A stretch of 64,000 nt of DNA from Pedobacter sp. KBS0701 (GTDB taxonomy: Bacteria; Bacteroidota; Bacteroidia; Sphingobacteriales; Sphingobacteriaceae). This document shows, piece after piece, positions 16,751 through 26,564 of this stretch. The notes under the pieces are model-generated. The model did no database searches, was not told the DNA's origin, and was given only the letters and a program-made list of their open reading frames with translations. The DNA is taken from assembly GCF_005938645.2 (NCBI RefSeq), contig NZ_CP042171.1, forward strand, positions 4,154,001 through 4,218,000. Reading direction: 5' to 3'. Within the stretch, counting starts at the first letter, position 1; the number at the start of each line of letters is the position of its first letter. Both the position numbers and the translations under genes were made by a program.

Positions 16751-18433
16751 TTATTCCACCCCCAACAACACGCCCGAAACATTCCAGGCGCTAGAGCTGC
16801 CACCCTCTGGTTTACCCATCGGGATGGTTACTTTTATGGTATGCGTACCGGCTTTTAAATCACCCAAACTAATCCAGTTCGGATTGGTAACCGTACCCGG
16901 GCACCAATTAGAGCGGCTTAAATCCGACGAAGAAAGTCCGCTTTCAAAATTGCCTGAAGCTGGATTCGACAACCGGTACGAACCGCAATCCTGGCGCCAT
17001 GGTGTAAAAGCGAATGCCACTTTTTCATCCAGCCAGATGGTATTTTTCCGTGGCACAAACTCATCGCCATTACCCCAGCCGCCATGTCCGGTGGTAATGT
17101 AGCGCAATTTCGCATCCTTTAAATCTTTTGCTAAAGTAAAAGAAACTTCCAAACCTTTTTCACTACTGAACATGGTTGCATATTCCTGTCCGGACATTTC
17201 CATTACATTGGTCGAATTGAATAAAGGAAAAATCACTCCCCTCGCTTCTTTTGGCCTTCCGCCGTTGTGCAGGGTTATATTTAAAGAAACGTTATGGCCA
17301 CCTTTATCGTAATTACCAACGAAAACTGCTACCCAGGCTTCTTTGTCATTTACCAGTGGAAACAATTCCGAGATATCCTGTCTATAGTAAACCTTTTCAG
17401 CCCAATTTTTATCCTTCAATTTTAAATTATTGTATTTGCCCACACCAAAGGGGGTAAAAAAACGCATCAATTCTATTACAGGATTATAATTTGCTGTGGC
17501 AACAACCCCCTGGTATTTCTTTCCATTACCATTGTCGTAAACCGGTAGGTCTTTAATGGAATTTTTAAGCGCATCCATTAAACTGATCTGCTTATCTGTC
17601 GGGATGATAAATACTGATCCTGTTCTATCATAAGCATCACCGTTTGATTGTTCGGTTAAATCGACAAATACATTTGGGTTGGTCAATTGAGGGAATTTAA
17701 TCTTTCTGGCAATTACAGTTCCACCAGCAAAGCGGAATACAGAATCGTTTGATTGCGGTTTATCTATAAAATTAATCGTTTCGTTATTAAAAACACTTAT
17801 CGTGGTAAACCTGCTTTTCCAAAGCAAATCTTTATACGTTAATCCATCGGTAAGTTTAGCACTTATTTTTTGTAGATCTATAGTCTGTGCTTTCTTAACT
17901 TCTTCAATTTTTGTAGCCGTTACATAACTGTTTCCATTACGAACCTGCTCCAAAACCAGGCCCAAGTTTTGCCCTAAACTGGTTGGTGCAGCTTTTATAC
18001 CAGCATCTCTGGTGTACCATAAATCGATACGGTTAGAGTTTACCACTGTTGTTGCTCTTTTGCAGGTATAGCCCAAAATTACTTTGGTTTCTGTACCAAA
18101 CTCAAAAACCTGCTTAACAATTGCAGCGCTATCAGCAGTGGCAATCTGATTATTAGCTCCTAAATCAGCCACCTGAAATAAAATCTGATCTGGTTTGGTT
18201 ACGATGCTTTGTTCGAAAGGATATTTTGCCTTATGATCAAGAATGGACGTATTGCTGATTAAGTTCTGCTTTGCTGAAGCCATTACCACAGCGGGATTTC
18301 GATCTTCTTTTGGTTTCCCATCGGATGAACGGAAGTAAACTATTTTATAAACCGCATTACTTTTAAGTAAGTCCTGAGCTTGCAGCTTAAAAGAAAGAAA
18401 AACCGAAAAAATAAGGATGTAGAGGTGCTTCAT
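16751..18433 (-). CDS. Peptide-N(4)-(N-acetyl-beta-glucosaminyl)asparagine amidase F homologue
   Basis: PNGase F removes N-linked glycans from glycoproteins by cleaving the glycan-asparagine bond. After a signal peptide (1-19), residues 25-200 form an N-terminal domain with GLPGLI-like features (ILGYTCKRATT, DLWYTRDAG). The catalytic part (about 250-560) shows TTGHGGWGNGDEFVPRKNT and PWRQDCGSYRLSNPASG, both hallmarks of PNGase F, and it ends in an AWNVSGVLLGVE strand. The layout resembles type II PNGase F, which carries an extra N-terminal domain. It is likely secreted or periplasmic, scavenging glycoproteins. No glycosidase genes adjoin it. Confidence 0.9.
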   Translation of the reverse strand: MKHLYILIFSVFLSFKLQAQDLLKSNAVYKIVYFRSSDGKPKEDRNPAVVMASAKQNLISNTSILDHKAKYPFEQSIVTKPDQILFQVADLGANNQIATADSAAIVKQVFEFGTETKVILGYTCKRATTVVNSNRIDLWYTRDAGIKAAPTSLGQNLGLVLEQVRNGNSYVTATKIEEVKKAQTIDLQKISAKLTDGLTYKDLLWKSRFTTISVFNNETINFIDKPQSNDSVFRFAGGTVIARKIKFPQLTNPNVFVDLTEQSNGDAYDRTGSVFIIPTDKQISLMDALKNSIKDLPVYDNGNGKKYQGVVATANYNPVIELMRFFTPFGVGKYNNLKLKDKNWAEKVYYRQDISELFPLVNDKEAWVAVFVGNYDKGGHNVSLNITLHNGGRPKEARGVIFPLFNSTNVMEMSGQEYATMFSSEKGLEVSFTLAKDLKDAKLRYITTGHGGWGNGDEFVPRKNTIWLDEKVAFAFTPWRQDCGSYRLSNPASGNFESGLSSSDLSRSNWCPGTVTNPNWISLGDLKAGTHTIKVTIPMGKPEGGSSSAWNVSGVLLGVE

Positions 18434-18513
18434 TATGATTAAAACCCAAATATAGAGAATAGTTTAATAAGTGTGGTAGGTAAGATGGCAACCGGTAGAT
18501 TAAAGTAGAAATC

Positions 18514-18595
18514 GTCATCTCGACCGAAGCAACACGGAGTGGAAAAATTTAATTGTATAGATTTCTCGACTTTGTTGCACTCCGGTTGTAATGAC
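18514..18595. repeat. GTCAT...ATGAC interspersed palindromic repeat
   Basis: This copy begins GTCATCTCGACCGAAGCAAC and ends in gttgcactccggttgtaatg plus AC. It lies in the short gap between cdd and the PNGase gene and shares its framework with the 16276 element. Confidence 0.78.
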
Positions 18596-18632
18596 GATTA
18601 ACTTAATATATCATCGAAAGTCTGATATTGCT

Positions 18633-19121
18633 TTATCTTTCCAACCTATCCTCAACGAAAGCAAATGGTATTAAACTCTTTACGCTGGGTACTTTTAAAA
18701 CTTCTCCGTTTAAGCAATAAAAAATCACCTCTATAGGTGCATTCTGTTTACGCTCAAATTCTACCATTACCTGTAAACAGCCTCCGCAAGAAGTTACTGG
18801 TTTTAAAATTTCAAAATTATCGGTCTGTGCTGTAATTGCCATGCTTTCTATCACCGCATCCGGATAAGTAGAACCGATACTGAAAAGTGCAACACGCTCC
18901 GCACAGAGTCCTGATGGATAGGCTAAATTTTCCTGGTTGCTGCCCAGAATGGTTTCGCCCGAGGCCAGACGGATTGCTGTACCCACCCTAAATCTGGAAT
19001 AGGGAGAGTAAGAAGTATTTAAAGCCTGTTCTGAAAGTTCACAAAGGGTTCTATCAGCTAATGTTAATTCTGAAATACCCGAGTATTGTTCAAAACTTAT
19101 ATTTAGATTTATTGAATTCAT
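18633..19121 (-). CDS. cdd: Cytidine deaminase
   Basis: This zinc enzyme deaminates cytidine and deoxycytidine to uridine forms in pyrimidine salvage. The 162-residue protein has SRFRVGTAIRLASG, the zinc motif GLCAERVALF with catalytic Glu, and the second zinc pair in TSCGGCLQVM (proline of the usual PCGxC is replaced by Thr-Ser). Length matches the homotetrameric class with a longer N-terminus. It is divergent from tamB, 109 bp away. Confidence 0.93.
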   Translation of the reverse strand: MNSINLNISFEQYSGISELTLADRTLCELSEQALNTSYSPYSRFRVGTAIRLASGETILGSNQENLAYPSGLCAERVALFSIGSTYPDAVIESMAITAQTDNFEILKPVTSCGGCLQVMVEFERKQNAPIEVIFYCLNGEVLKVPSVKSLIPFAFVEDRLER

Positions 19122-19230
19122 TTTTAACTATTTATGAAACCGCCAATGTTAAATTTTTATAGCGGGCGAACAATTTAAGTTATTTTTTGTATTATTTAGT
19201 AAAACATGCCTTAAAATTAATTTTAGCGGC

Positions 19231-22200
19231 ATGCTTTTGGCATTTATCAAACACCAAACACCTTTAGCTTTGAATAAATACGTACGCAAAAGTCTTAAAA
19301 TTTTATTGTGGGTAATTGCTTCCATCATCATTCTGGTGGTGGGTGTAGCCCTATCTTTAAATATCCCTGCCGTTCAGAATTTTGTTAAAGGCAAAGCTAT
19401 AAACTACCTTAAAAACAAAACCAAGACAGAAGTAAGCTTAGAAAGCATTAAAATTGCTTTACCGAAAGACGTGGTCTTAAACAAATTCTACATCGAAGAC
19501 CGCAAAGGGGATACCTTATTATATGCTGAAAAACTTGCTGTAGACATCAGTTTATTTAAGCTGTTAAAAAATACGGTTGAGATCAATGACATTGAACTAA
19601 AAAATGTACGTGCAAATGTGAAGCGTATCAGTCCTGACACAACATTTAACTTCTCTTTCCTGGTGGATGCTTTTGCAAGCGATCAGAAAAAACCAGAAGA
19701 GAACGTAAAGAAAGATACTACTTCTACCCTCAAATTCTCTGTTGATAAAGTTTCGTTCGAAGATATTGGCATTAACTATCGCGATGATGTTGCAGGCAAC
19801 GATGTTAAATTATATCTAGGCGCATTTAAAACCAAAATAAAAGATTTTGATCTGGCCAATCAGCACTATGTAATTAAAGAATTAAGTCTGGTGAATACTT
19901 CGCTTCGTTATTTACAGCAAAAGCCACTAGTTAAATTGGTTCAGCACATCACCAATAGTGTGGATAGTACAGAGAAAAAGCAGGGTAAATTGCCGTTGAT
20001 CGAAGTACAAAATTTTGTTTTCAGAAATGTAAAGGTAAATTACGACGACCAGATTTCGACCACCAAAGCAGTTGCTGATGTAAATGATCTTGGTCTGGTA
20101 AACCTGAATGTAGATTTAACCAATAGCAAATATTCAGTTGATGATGCACATTTAAATAAATCGAATATTCTTTTCGCCTTTAAGCCAGTACCAGGCAACG
20201 ATTTAAAGAAGGTTAAAGATACCGTAGTTCCCGAAAAATCGCCTTTGGGTTTAATAATTAAGAACATTAGTTTAGCTGATAACGATGTACAGTTTGATAA
20301 TCTGGGTGCAAAGCCAACACCTAAGGGAATGGATTTTAACCACCTTAAAATTAACCAGCTTAACTTGGGGGCAAGTGATGTAAGTTATAGCGCCGCAGGT
20401 ATCAAAGCTAATGTTAAAAACGGATCACTAAAAGAAAAAAGCGGATTTGTATTAGACGAATTACGTGGTGATGCGGTATATAACGATAAACAGATCAAGC
20501 TGAGCAATTTTATCCTGAAAACACCAAATACTTCAATTGAGAATGCTACAGAATTAAATTTCACCTCAATGGAGGATTTAACCAAACACCCTGAACGTGT
20601 AAAACTGAATATTACCCTTAAAAATACCACCATTGGTTTAAAAGATGCCGGATACTTTAGCACTGCAGTACCGGCCAATTACCGCAACGAAAAAATAAAA
20701 ATCAATGCTGATGTTAACGGCTATTTAAACGACCTCAATATTCCGAAACTGCAGATCAGCGGATTAAAAAATACACAGATTGATATCAGTGGAAAAGCAA
20801 AAGGGCTGCCTGATATAAAAAAAACCTTTCTGGATTTAAACATTAAAAAAATTCATGTTACCAAAGGTGATATTTTGGTGGCTGTACCTAAAAAGTCTCT
20901 TCCCCCTTCAATCGAACTGCCTAACGTAATCGATGCAAAAGGTAATTTTAAAGGTTCGATGACTGATTTCAACACCAACCTGAACATCAATACTGATATG
21001 GGTGGTGCTGTGGTAGTTGCAGGCATGAATGGCCCTAAGGGTAAAGAAAGTTACAAGGCAGACGTCAGTTTAAACAACTTCAACGTGGGCAGGCTGTTAA
21101 AAATGCAACCTAAACTAGGCCGGGTTTCAGTTAAGGCCAATGTGGCTGGTACAGGACTCGATCCTAAAAAAATCAATGCGAAGTTTAATGCAAAGGTGTT
21201 AAGTGCTTATTATAATAAATATACCTACCGCAACTTAACCCTTGCCGGAAATTATAGCAACCAGAACATCAGCATTAAAAGTAGCATGCCCGATAGCAAC
21301 GCCAATTTTAATTTAGACGCGAAAGTAAACATGGCGGGCAAATATCCTGCGGTAAAGGCTGATCTGAATTTAAAACAGGTAAACCTTCAGGCTTTAAACT
21401 TCAGTCCGACGGTTTTAAGTGCTGCCGGAGTGGTTAAAGTAGATTTGGCCACTGCAGATGCCGATTATTTAAATGGATCGGCTGATGTTACGGGCTTACA
21501 ACTGGTTAAAGATAAACAAAGAATTAATGTTGATACGATTTCGATCCGTGCAAAATCTAATGCAACAGAAAACGAACTGACCCTAAAATCTGAAATACTT
21601 TCAGCAAAAATTGACGGCAAATACCAACTGACCAAAATGGGTAGTGCAATAATTAACCAAATCAATAAATATTATGCTTTTGGTACCGTTACTAAGGTTC
21701 CCGATCAGCGTTTAAGATTTTTTGTCCAGGTTTATGATTCTAAACTATTAAAGAATTTTGTGCCTGAATTAACGGTATTTAAACAATCACAGTTTTACGG
21801 ATTGATTGATACGCAAAAAGACAGCCTGCAGCTCAAAGGTAATTTCCCGCAGGTAGTTTATGGCGATTTCAAAGTAGATACCACGGTTCTAAACATCAAT
21901 AACGATAACGATAAATTAGATTATAGTTTAACCGTTAAAAGCCTTCAAAGTCCATCTATTTCACTTTTCAATACCGAGGTAAGCGGCGATGCGGCTAACA
22001 ATAATTTAGGCGTTAACATTTTCCTACGCGATAGGCAGCTCAAAAATAAATATGTAATTGGTGGCACTTTTCAATCCATTAATAAAGATTTTAAATTCAC
22101 TTTAGATCCTCAAAAGTTATTGCTCGATTATCAAAAATGGGTGGTTTCGCAAGATAATTACATTCAGTTTGGCGCATCGGGCATATTGGTTAACCAATTT

Positions 22201-24258
22201 CAGATCAGCAACAGCGGGCAGTCACTTTCCATCAACAGCAACCCTACCCAACCTAATGCACCTTTGGCTGTAGCGTTTAAAGATTTCCAATTGGAAACCT
22301 TAACCAAATTTGCAGAAACCGATACTACGCTGGTTGGTGGCCGTTTAAACGGAACCGCAAATGTTAAAGATCTGGCCAGCACACCAAAATTTGAAGCCAA
22401 TTTAACCATCGATCAGTTGCGTTATCAGAAAGATCAGTTGGGTACATTACGTTTAGCCGTAAACAACAATACCGAAAATGCGTTCGAAGTAAATGTTGCC
22501 TTAACCGGTGTGCATGAGTTAAGGGTAAATGGATTCTATTATACTACACCTCAAAGTGCTTTAGATCTTACGGTGAACATCGATAAAATTGAAATGAAAA
22601 ACATTGAAAGTTTATCTGCTGGTCAGCTTAAAAACGGCACAGGTACCTTAACTGGCGCTCTTACTGTTAAAGGTGCGCTAACGGCCCCTAAAATACTCGG
22701 TGATTTAACTTTCAATAATGCAGGGATTAGAGTGGCTTATGTAAACTCCTATTTCCGTATGCCAAATGAGAAAATATCATTTACAAATGAAGGCATCAGT
22801 TTTAACAACTTCACCCTCATTGATTCTTTAAATCAGAAAGCAACCATCAACGGAAAAGTTTATACCAGCGATTTTAAAAATTACCGTTTTGGTTTAGATA
22901 TCAAAATGAACAATTTCAGAGCCATCAATTCCACTGCGGCAGATAATGATATGATTTATGGAACTGTATTTTTAACCAGTGATATAAAAGTGCGCGGCGA
23001 TTTGAACCAGCCAGATGTGAACATGAACATCAGGGTAAACAAAGGCACCAAATTCTTCTTTGCCTTGCCATCAAGCGATCCTGCTATTATTGATCAGGAG
23101 GGAATTGTGCAATTTATCGATGCGGATGCCCCACCATTTAACGGTCAGAAGGCTTTAAAAGTAGATAGCGTAAGTAAAGCTGCTATGAAAGGGATTAACC
23201 TGGTTGCAGCTATCACCATCGATCCTGAGGCCGAACTTAATGTGGTGGTAGATCCGTCAAATGGCGATGCCCTGAACATTAAAGGCGAGGCAGATCTTAA
23301 TGCCACTATGGATCCAAGCGGTAAAATCAGTTTAACAGGCCGTTACGAAATTATTGATGGTTCTTATAATTTATCGGTTGGTCCGCTGGGTAAAAAAGCA
23401 TTTAAACTGGTTAAAGGAAGTACCATTATCTGGACGGGCGAGCCTACTTCGGCAAATGTCAATTTAACAGCGCTGTACGAAGTAAACGCGGCTCCTATCG
23501 ATCTGATTAATGAGCCGGATAATGTTCAGGCTAAAACCAAACTGCCTTTCCAGGTTTATTTAATGATGAAAGGTGAACTGTTGAAACCGATCATTTCTTT
23601 CAAACTTGATTTGCCGGAAAATGAACGTGGCGCCTTAAATGGAACGGTTTATACCAAACTGATCAATGTAAACCGCGACGAAAGTGAGTTGAATAAACAG
23701 GTTTTTGCACTGTTAGCCTTGAACAGGTTTATCGCCAACAATCCTTTTGAGAGTTTGGCCGGCGGTGGTGGTGGTGTTTCTACCCTGGCAAGATCGAGTG
23801 TAAGTAAATTATTAACCGAGCAGTTGAATAATCTTGCATCCGATTTAATTCAAGGTGTAGAATTGAACTTTGGGGTAAATTCTTCAGAAGATTATTCTAC
23901 CGGATCACTTCAACAGAAAACAGACCTGGAAGTTGGTTTATCTAAAAAATTATTGAACGATAGGCTCACAGTAACGGTGGGTAGTTCTTTCGCATTGGAA
24001 GGACCGCAGGCACCGGGCGAAAAATCGACAGATATCGGCGGGAACGTAAATGTTGAATATGCTTTATCAGCTGATGGAAGATACAGACTAAGGGCTTACC
24101 GACGCAACCAAAATGACGTAATTGTACAGGGGCAGATTATCGAAACTGGCTTAGGTTTTACCCTCGTAGTCGATTACAATAAATTCAGAGAGATTTTCCA
24201 GAAAAAACGCAACAGAAGAAACATTGAACAAAAACCAAAAAATGAAACAACTAATTAG
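19231..24258 (+). CDS. tamB: TamB-like translocation and assembly module protein
   Basis: TamB is a giant AsmA-type protein, anchored in the inner membrane, that spans the periplasm and works with an outer-membrane Omp85 partner in lipid transport or protein assembly. One membrane helix lies near residues 23-45 (ILLWVIASIIILVVGVALSL); the rest is a long run of amphipathic beta strands, ending in the conserved TamB domain (DLNATMDPSGKISLTGRYEI, then GVELNFGVNSS). The start is unsure. ATG 19231 lies within a hairpin (CATGCC 19205-19210 with GGCATG 19228-19233), and a TTG at 19270 would give MNKYVRKSLK, a natural-looking N-terminus. The stop overlaps tamL by 17 bp. Confidence 0.9.
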   Translation: MLLAFIKHQTPLALNKYVRKSLKILLWVIASIIILVVGVALSLNIPAVQNFVKGKAINYLKNKTKTEVSLESIKIALPKDVVLNKFYIEDRKGDTLLYAEKLAVDISLFKLLKNTVEINDIELKNVRANVKRISPDTTFNFSFLVDAFASDQKKPEENVKKDTTSTLKFSVDKVSFEDIGINYRDDVAGNDVKLYLGAFKTKIKDFDLANQHYVIKELSLVNTSLRYLQQKPLVKLVQHITNSVDSTEKKQGKLPLIEVQNFVFRNVKVNYDDQISTTKAVADVNDLGLVNLNVDLTNSKYSVDDAHLNKSNILFAFKPVPGNDLKKVKDTVVPEKSPLGLIIKNISLADNDVQFDNLGAKPTPKGMDFNHLKINQLNLGASDVSYSAAGIKANVKNGSLKEKSGFVLDELRGDAVYNDKQIKLSNFILKTPNTSIENATELNFTSMEDLTKHPERVKLNITLKNTTIGLKDAGYFSTAVPANYRNEKIKINADVNGYLNDLNIPKLQISGLKNTQIDISGKAKGLPDIKKTFLDLNIKKIHVTKGDILVAVPKKSLPPSIELPNVIDAKGNFKGSMTDFNTNLNINTDMGGAVVVAGMNGPKGKESYKADVSLNNFNVGRLLKMQPKLGRVSVKANVAGTGLDPKKINAKFNAKVLSAYYNKYTYRNLTLAGNYSNQNISIKSSMPDSNANFNLDAKVNMAGKYPAVKADLNLKQVNLQALNFSPTVLSAAGVVKVDLATADADYLNGSADVTGLQLVKDKQRINVDTISIRAKSNATENELTLKSEILSAKIDGKYQLTKMGSAIINQINKYYAFGTVTKVPDQRLRFFVQVYDSKLLKNFVPELTVFKQSQFYGLIDTQKDSLQLKGNFPQVVYGDFKVDTTVLNINNDNDKLDYSLTVKSLQSPSISLFNTEVSGDAANNNLGVNIFLRDRQLKNKYVIGGTFQSINKDFKFTLDPQKLLLDYQKWVVSQDNYIQFGASGILVNQFQISNSGQSLSINSNPTQPNAPLAVAFKDFQLETLTKFAETDTTLVGGRLNGTANVKDLASTPKFEANLTIDQLRYQKDQLGTLRLAVNNNTENAFEVNVALTGVHELRVNGFYYTTPQSALDLTVNIDKIEMKNIESLSAGQLKNGTGTLTGALTVKGALTAPKILGDLTFNNAGIRVAYVNSYFRMPNEKISFTNEGISFNNFTLIDSLNQKATINGKVYTSDFKNYRFGLDIKMNNFRAINSTAADNDMIYGTVFLTSDIKVRGDLNQPDVNMNIRVNKGTKFFFALPSSDPAIIDQEGIVQFIDADAPPFNGQKALKVDSVSKAAMKGINLVAAITIDPEAELNVVVDPSNGDALNIKGEADLNATMDPSGKISLTGRYEIIDGSYNLSVGPLGKKAFKLVKGSTIIWTGEPTSANVNLTALYEVNAAPIDLINEPDNVQAKTKLPFQVYLMMKGELLKPIISFKLDLPENERGALNGTVYTKLINVNRDESELNKQVFALLALNRFIANNPFESLAGGGGGVSTLARSSVSKLLTEQLNNLASDLIQGVELNFGVNSSEDYSTGSLQQKTDLEVGLSKKLLNDRLTVTVGSSFALEGPQAPGEKSTDIGGNVNVEYALSADGRYRLRAYRRNQNDVIVQGQIIETGLGFTLVVDYNKFREIFQKKRNRRNIEQKPKNETTN

Positions 24259-26557
24259 ACCAATTTTATTTGTACTGGCCTGCTTAGTTTGGGCTGCATG
24301 TAGCTCTACCAAATCGTTAAAGCCGGGACAACATTTATATACAGGTGCTGAAGTAAAGATCAATGCAGATTCATCAGGCAAAATTGATGACGAAAAACAG
24401 GTAAAGCGTGATTTAGAAAGCAAAACAAGACCCCGCCCGAACAAATCCATTTTGGGTGTAAAATATAAACTCGGCATTTATAACCTGGCGGGCGAACCTA
24501 AAAAGCCAAAAGGTTTTAGAAATTGGCTACGCAAGCAAGGCGAACCACCTGTATTGGTTAGCGAGGTAAAACTAAAATACAATAATGATGTTCTTACCAG
24601 TTATTTAATCAGCGAGGGTTATTTACAGGCCACTGTTACCGGCGATACTGTAGTGAAAGATAAAAAAGGTAAAGCCGTTTACACTGCAGAAACTGGTAAC
24701 CGATATAAAATAAATAAAGTTACCTTCCCGCCTGATAGTGGAATTTTAACCAAAATCATCAATCAGAACAAAGATAAAACTTTATTAAAAGTAGGCGACT
24801 ACTATGACCTTGATAATTATAAAAATGAGCGTATTAGGATCGATAATGACCTTAAAGAGCAGGGTTATTTCTATTTCAGTCCTGATTACCTGATTATGCA
24901 GATTGATAGTACTATTGGTAAAAATCTGGTAAATGTGACCGTCAAAGTTAAAGACATTGCGCCTGATGCCGGATTGAAACCTTACACCATCAGGAATATT
25001 AATATTTACCCTAGCTATAGCTTAAGGAGAGATACCATATTAAGAAAGCTAAAACCACTGGAATATCACGATTTCAGTATTTACGATGACCGAAACACCT
25101 TTAAACCAAAATTGTTCGATCGTTTGGTTTTCTTCCAGAAAGGTGAACCTTACAACCGTAAAGATCATAATCAATCGTTAAACAGGATGGTGAATGTTGG
25201 TGCTTTCAGGGATGTTAGGGCTGAGTTCTTACCAGTTGATAGCTTCAAGAATAACGAATTGGACCTGAACATTTACCTTACTCCGCTAAAGAAAAACTCG
25301 CTGAGCTTTTCCGTTACAGGTACCAGTAAATCGAACAATTTTGTAGGTTCTGAAGTGAAAGTTACGCAAACTACCAGAAACTTGTTTAGAAATGCCGAAC
25401 AACTGGATATAAGTGTGAGCGGTGGTTTTGAGACACAAACTAAAGGAACTTCTTTAGGGCGGAATTCATTATCGTTAACAGCTGAGGGAAAGTTAACCTT
25501 CCCAAGATTTATTGTTCCTTTTTATAAACCGAATAGCACAAACGCATTCATTCCAAAAACCATCGCAACCCTATCTTATCAAATGCTCAACCGGGGTTCA
25601 GAGTATACTTTACATGCAGTAAAGGGTGAATACGGTTACAATTTTAGAGAAAATCAATATAAAGAGCACAATTTTAATCCTATATCAATCAGTTATGTAT
25701 CAACTACTTTCCCTTCTGACACAACAGAACAAAGGATATATGCGCAAAATCCTTTATTGAGAACTACCTTAGAAAAGCAGTTTATCATCGGAAGTAGCTA
25801 CAATTTTACCTACACCAACCAGATGGAAACTAAACGCCGTAATAATATTTATTTTTATGGTGGTTTGGAAACGGGCGGCAACGTTTGGGGTTTGTTTACC
25901 CCAACTAATGATAAAGGACAAAAAACTTTCTTAAATAAGCCATTAACTCAATTTATAAGGGCTGAGGCTGATCTTAGGGATTTTTACAAAATCAATCGTA
26001 ACCTGATCTGGGCAAACCGTTTAAACCTGGGGTATGGTTATGCCTATGGCAATAGTACTTCATTACCATTTGTAAGGCAGTTTTTTGCAGGGGGTAGCAA
26101 CGATATCAGGGCCTTTCCGGCACGTACGTTAGGTCCGGGTACTTACAAGGTACCAGACACTGCGCTTTTTGCAGATCAGGGTGGTGATATTAAATTAATG
26201 CTCAATTCAGAACTTCGGTTTAAGATAGTAAGTGTGCTTTATGGTGCATTATTTGTAGATGCAGGTAATATCTGGTTAAGGAAAGAAGATCTGGGAGAAC
26301 CTGGCAAACCAGAGACGGCGAGATTAGGGTCTGGCTTTAAATTAAGTAATGCTTTTGACCAACTGGCCGTAGGTACCGGAGCAGGTTTACGTGTAGATGC
26401 TACAATTTTTGTAGTGCGGTTAGATGTGGCATTCCCTGTTCGTAAGCCATACCTGCCCGAAGGACAAAGATGGGTATTTGATGATATTGCCTTTGGCAAT
26501 AAAGATTGGCGCAGACAAAATTTAATTTTTAACATAGGAATAGGATATCCGTTTTAA
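24242..26557 (+). CDS. tamL: TamL: lipoprotein-type Omp85 (BamA/TamA family) outer-membrane protein
   Basis: The frame starts best at ATG 24242, which gives a lipoprotein-like signal (FVLACLVWAAC, Cys20); a TTG at 24224 would spoil it. POTRA-like repeats span about 25-340 (SYLISEGYLQATVTGDTVV, LKEQGYFYFSPDYLI, PYTIRNINIYPSY). A C-terminal 16-strand beta-barrel follows, with the Omp85 motif RQFFAGGSNDIRAFPARTLGPG and the terminal NLIFNIGIGYPF ending in an aromatic residue. TamL is the known lipidated TamA variant of Bacteroidota, usually encoded with TamB, as here. Overlap with tamB indicates coupled translation. Confidence 0.92.
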   Translation: MKQLIRPILFVLACLVWAACSSTKSLKPGQHLYTGAEVKINADSSGKIDDEKQVKRDLESKTRPRPNKSILGVKYKLGIYNLAGEPKKPKGFRNWLRKQGEPPVLVSEVKLKYNNDVLTSYLISEGYLQATVTGDTVVKDKKGKAVYTAETGNRYKINKVTFPPDSGILTKIINQNKDKTLLKVGDYYDLDNYKNERIRIDNDLKEQGYFYFSPDYLIMQIDSTIGKNLVNVTVKVKDIAPDAGLKPYTIRNINIYPSYSLRRDTILRKLKPLEYHDFSIYDDRNTFKPKLFDRLVFFQKGEPYNRKDHNQSLNRMVNVGAFRDVRAEFLPVDSFKNNELDLNIYLTPLKKNSLSFSVTGTSKSNNFVGSEVKVTQTTRNLFRNAEQLDISVSGGFETQTKGTSLGRNSLSLTAEGKLTFPRFIVPFYKPNSTNAFIPKTIATLSYQMLNRGSEYTLHAVKGEYGYNFRENQYKEHNFNPISISYVSTTFPSDTTEQRIYAQNPLLRTTLEKQFIIGSSYNFTYTNQMETKRRNNIYFYGGLETGGNVWGLFTPTNDKGQKTFLNKPLTQFIRAEADLRDFYKINRNLIWANRLNLGYGYAYGNSTSLPFVRQFFAGGSNDIRAFPARTLGPGTYKVPDTALFADQGGDIKLMLNSELRFKIVSVLYGALFVDAGNIWLRKEDLGEPGKPETARLGSGFKLSNAFDQLAVGTGAGLRVDATIFVVRLDVAFPVRKPYLPEGQRWVFDDIAFGNKDWRRQNLIFNIGIGYPF

Positions 26558-26564
26558 TTTTTCG

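Noticed and set aside
16683..17102. A 139-codon plus-strand frame overlapping the PNGase F gene.
   Set aside because: It begins in a spacer repeat and runs antisense through the conserved catalytic region of the PNGase homologue, with no domain signature of its own.
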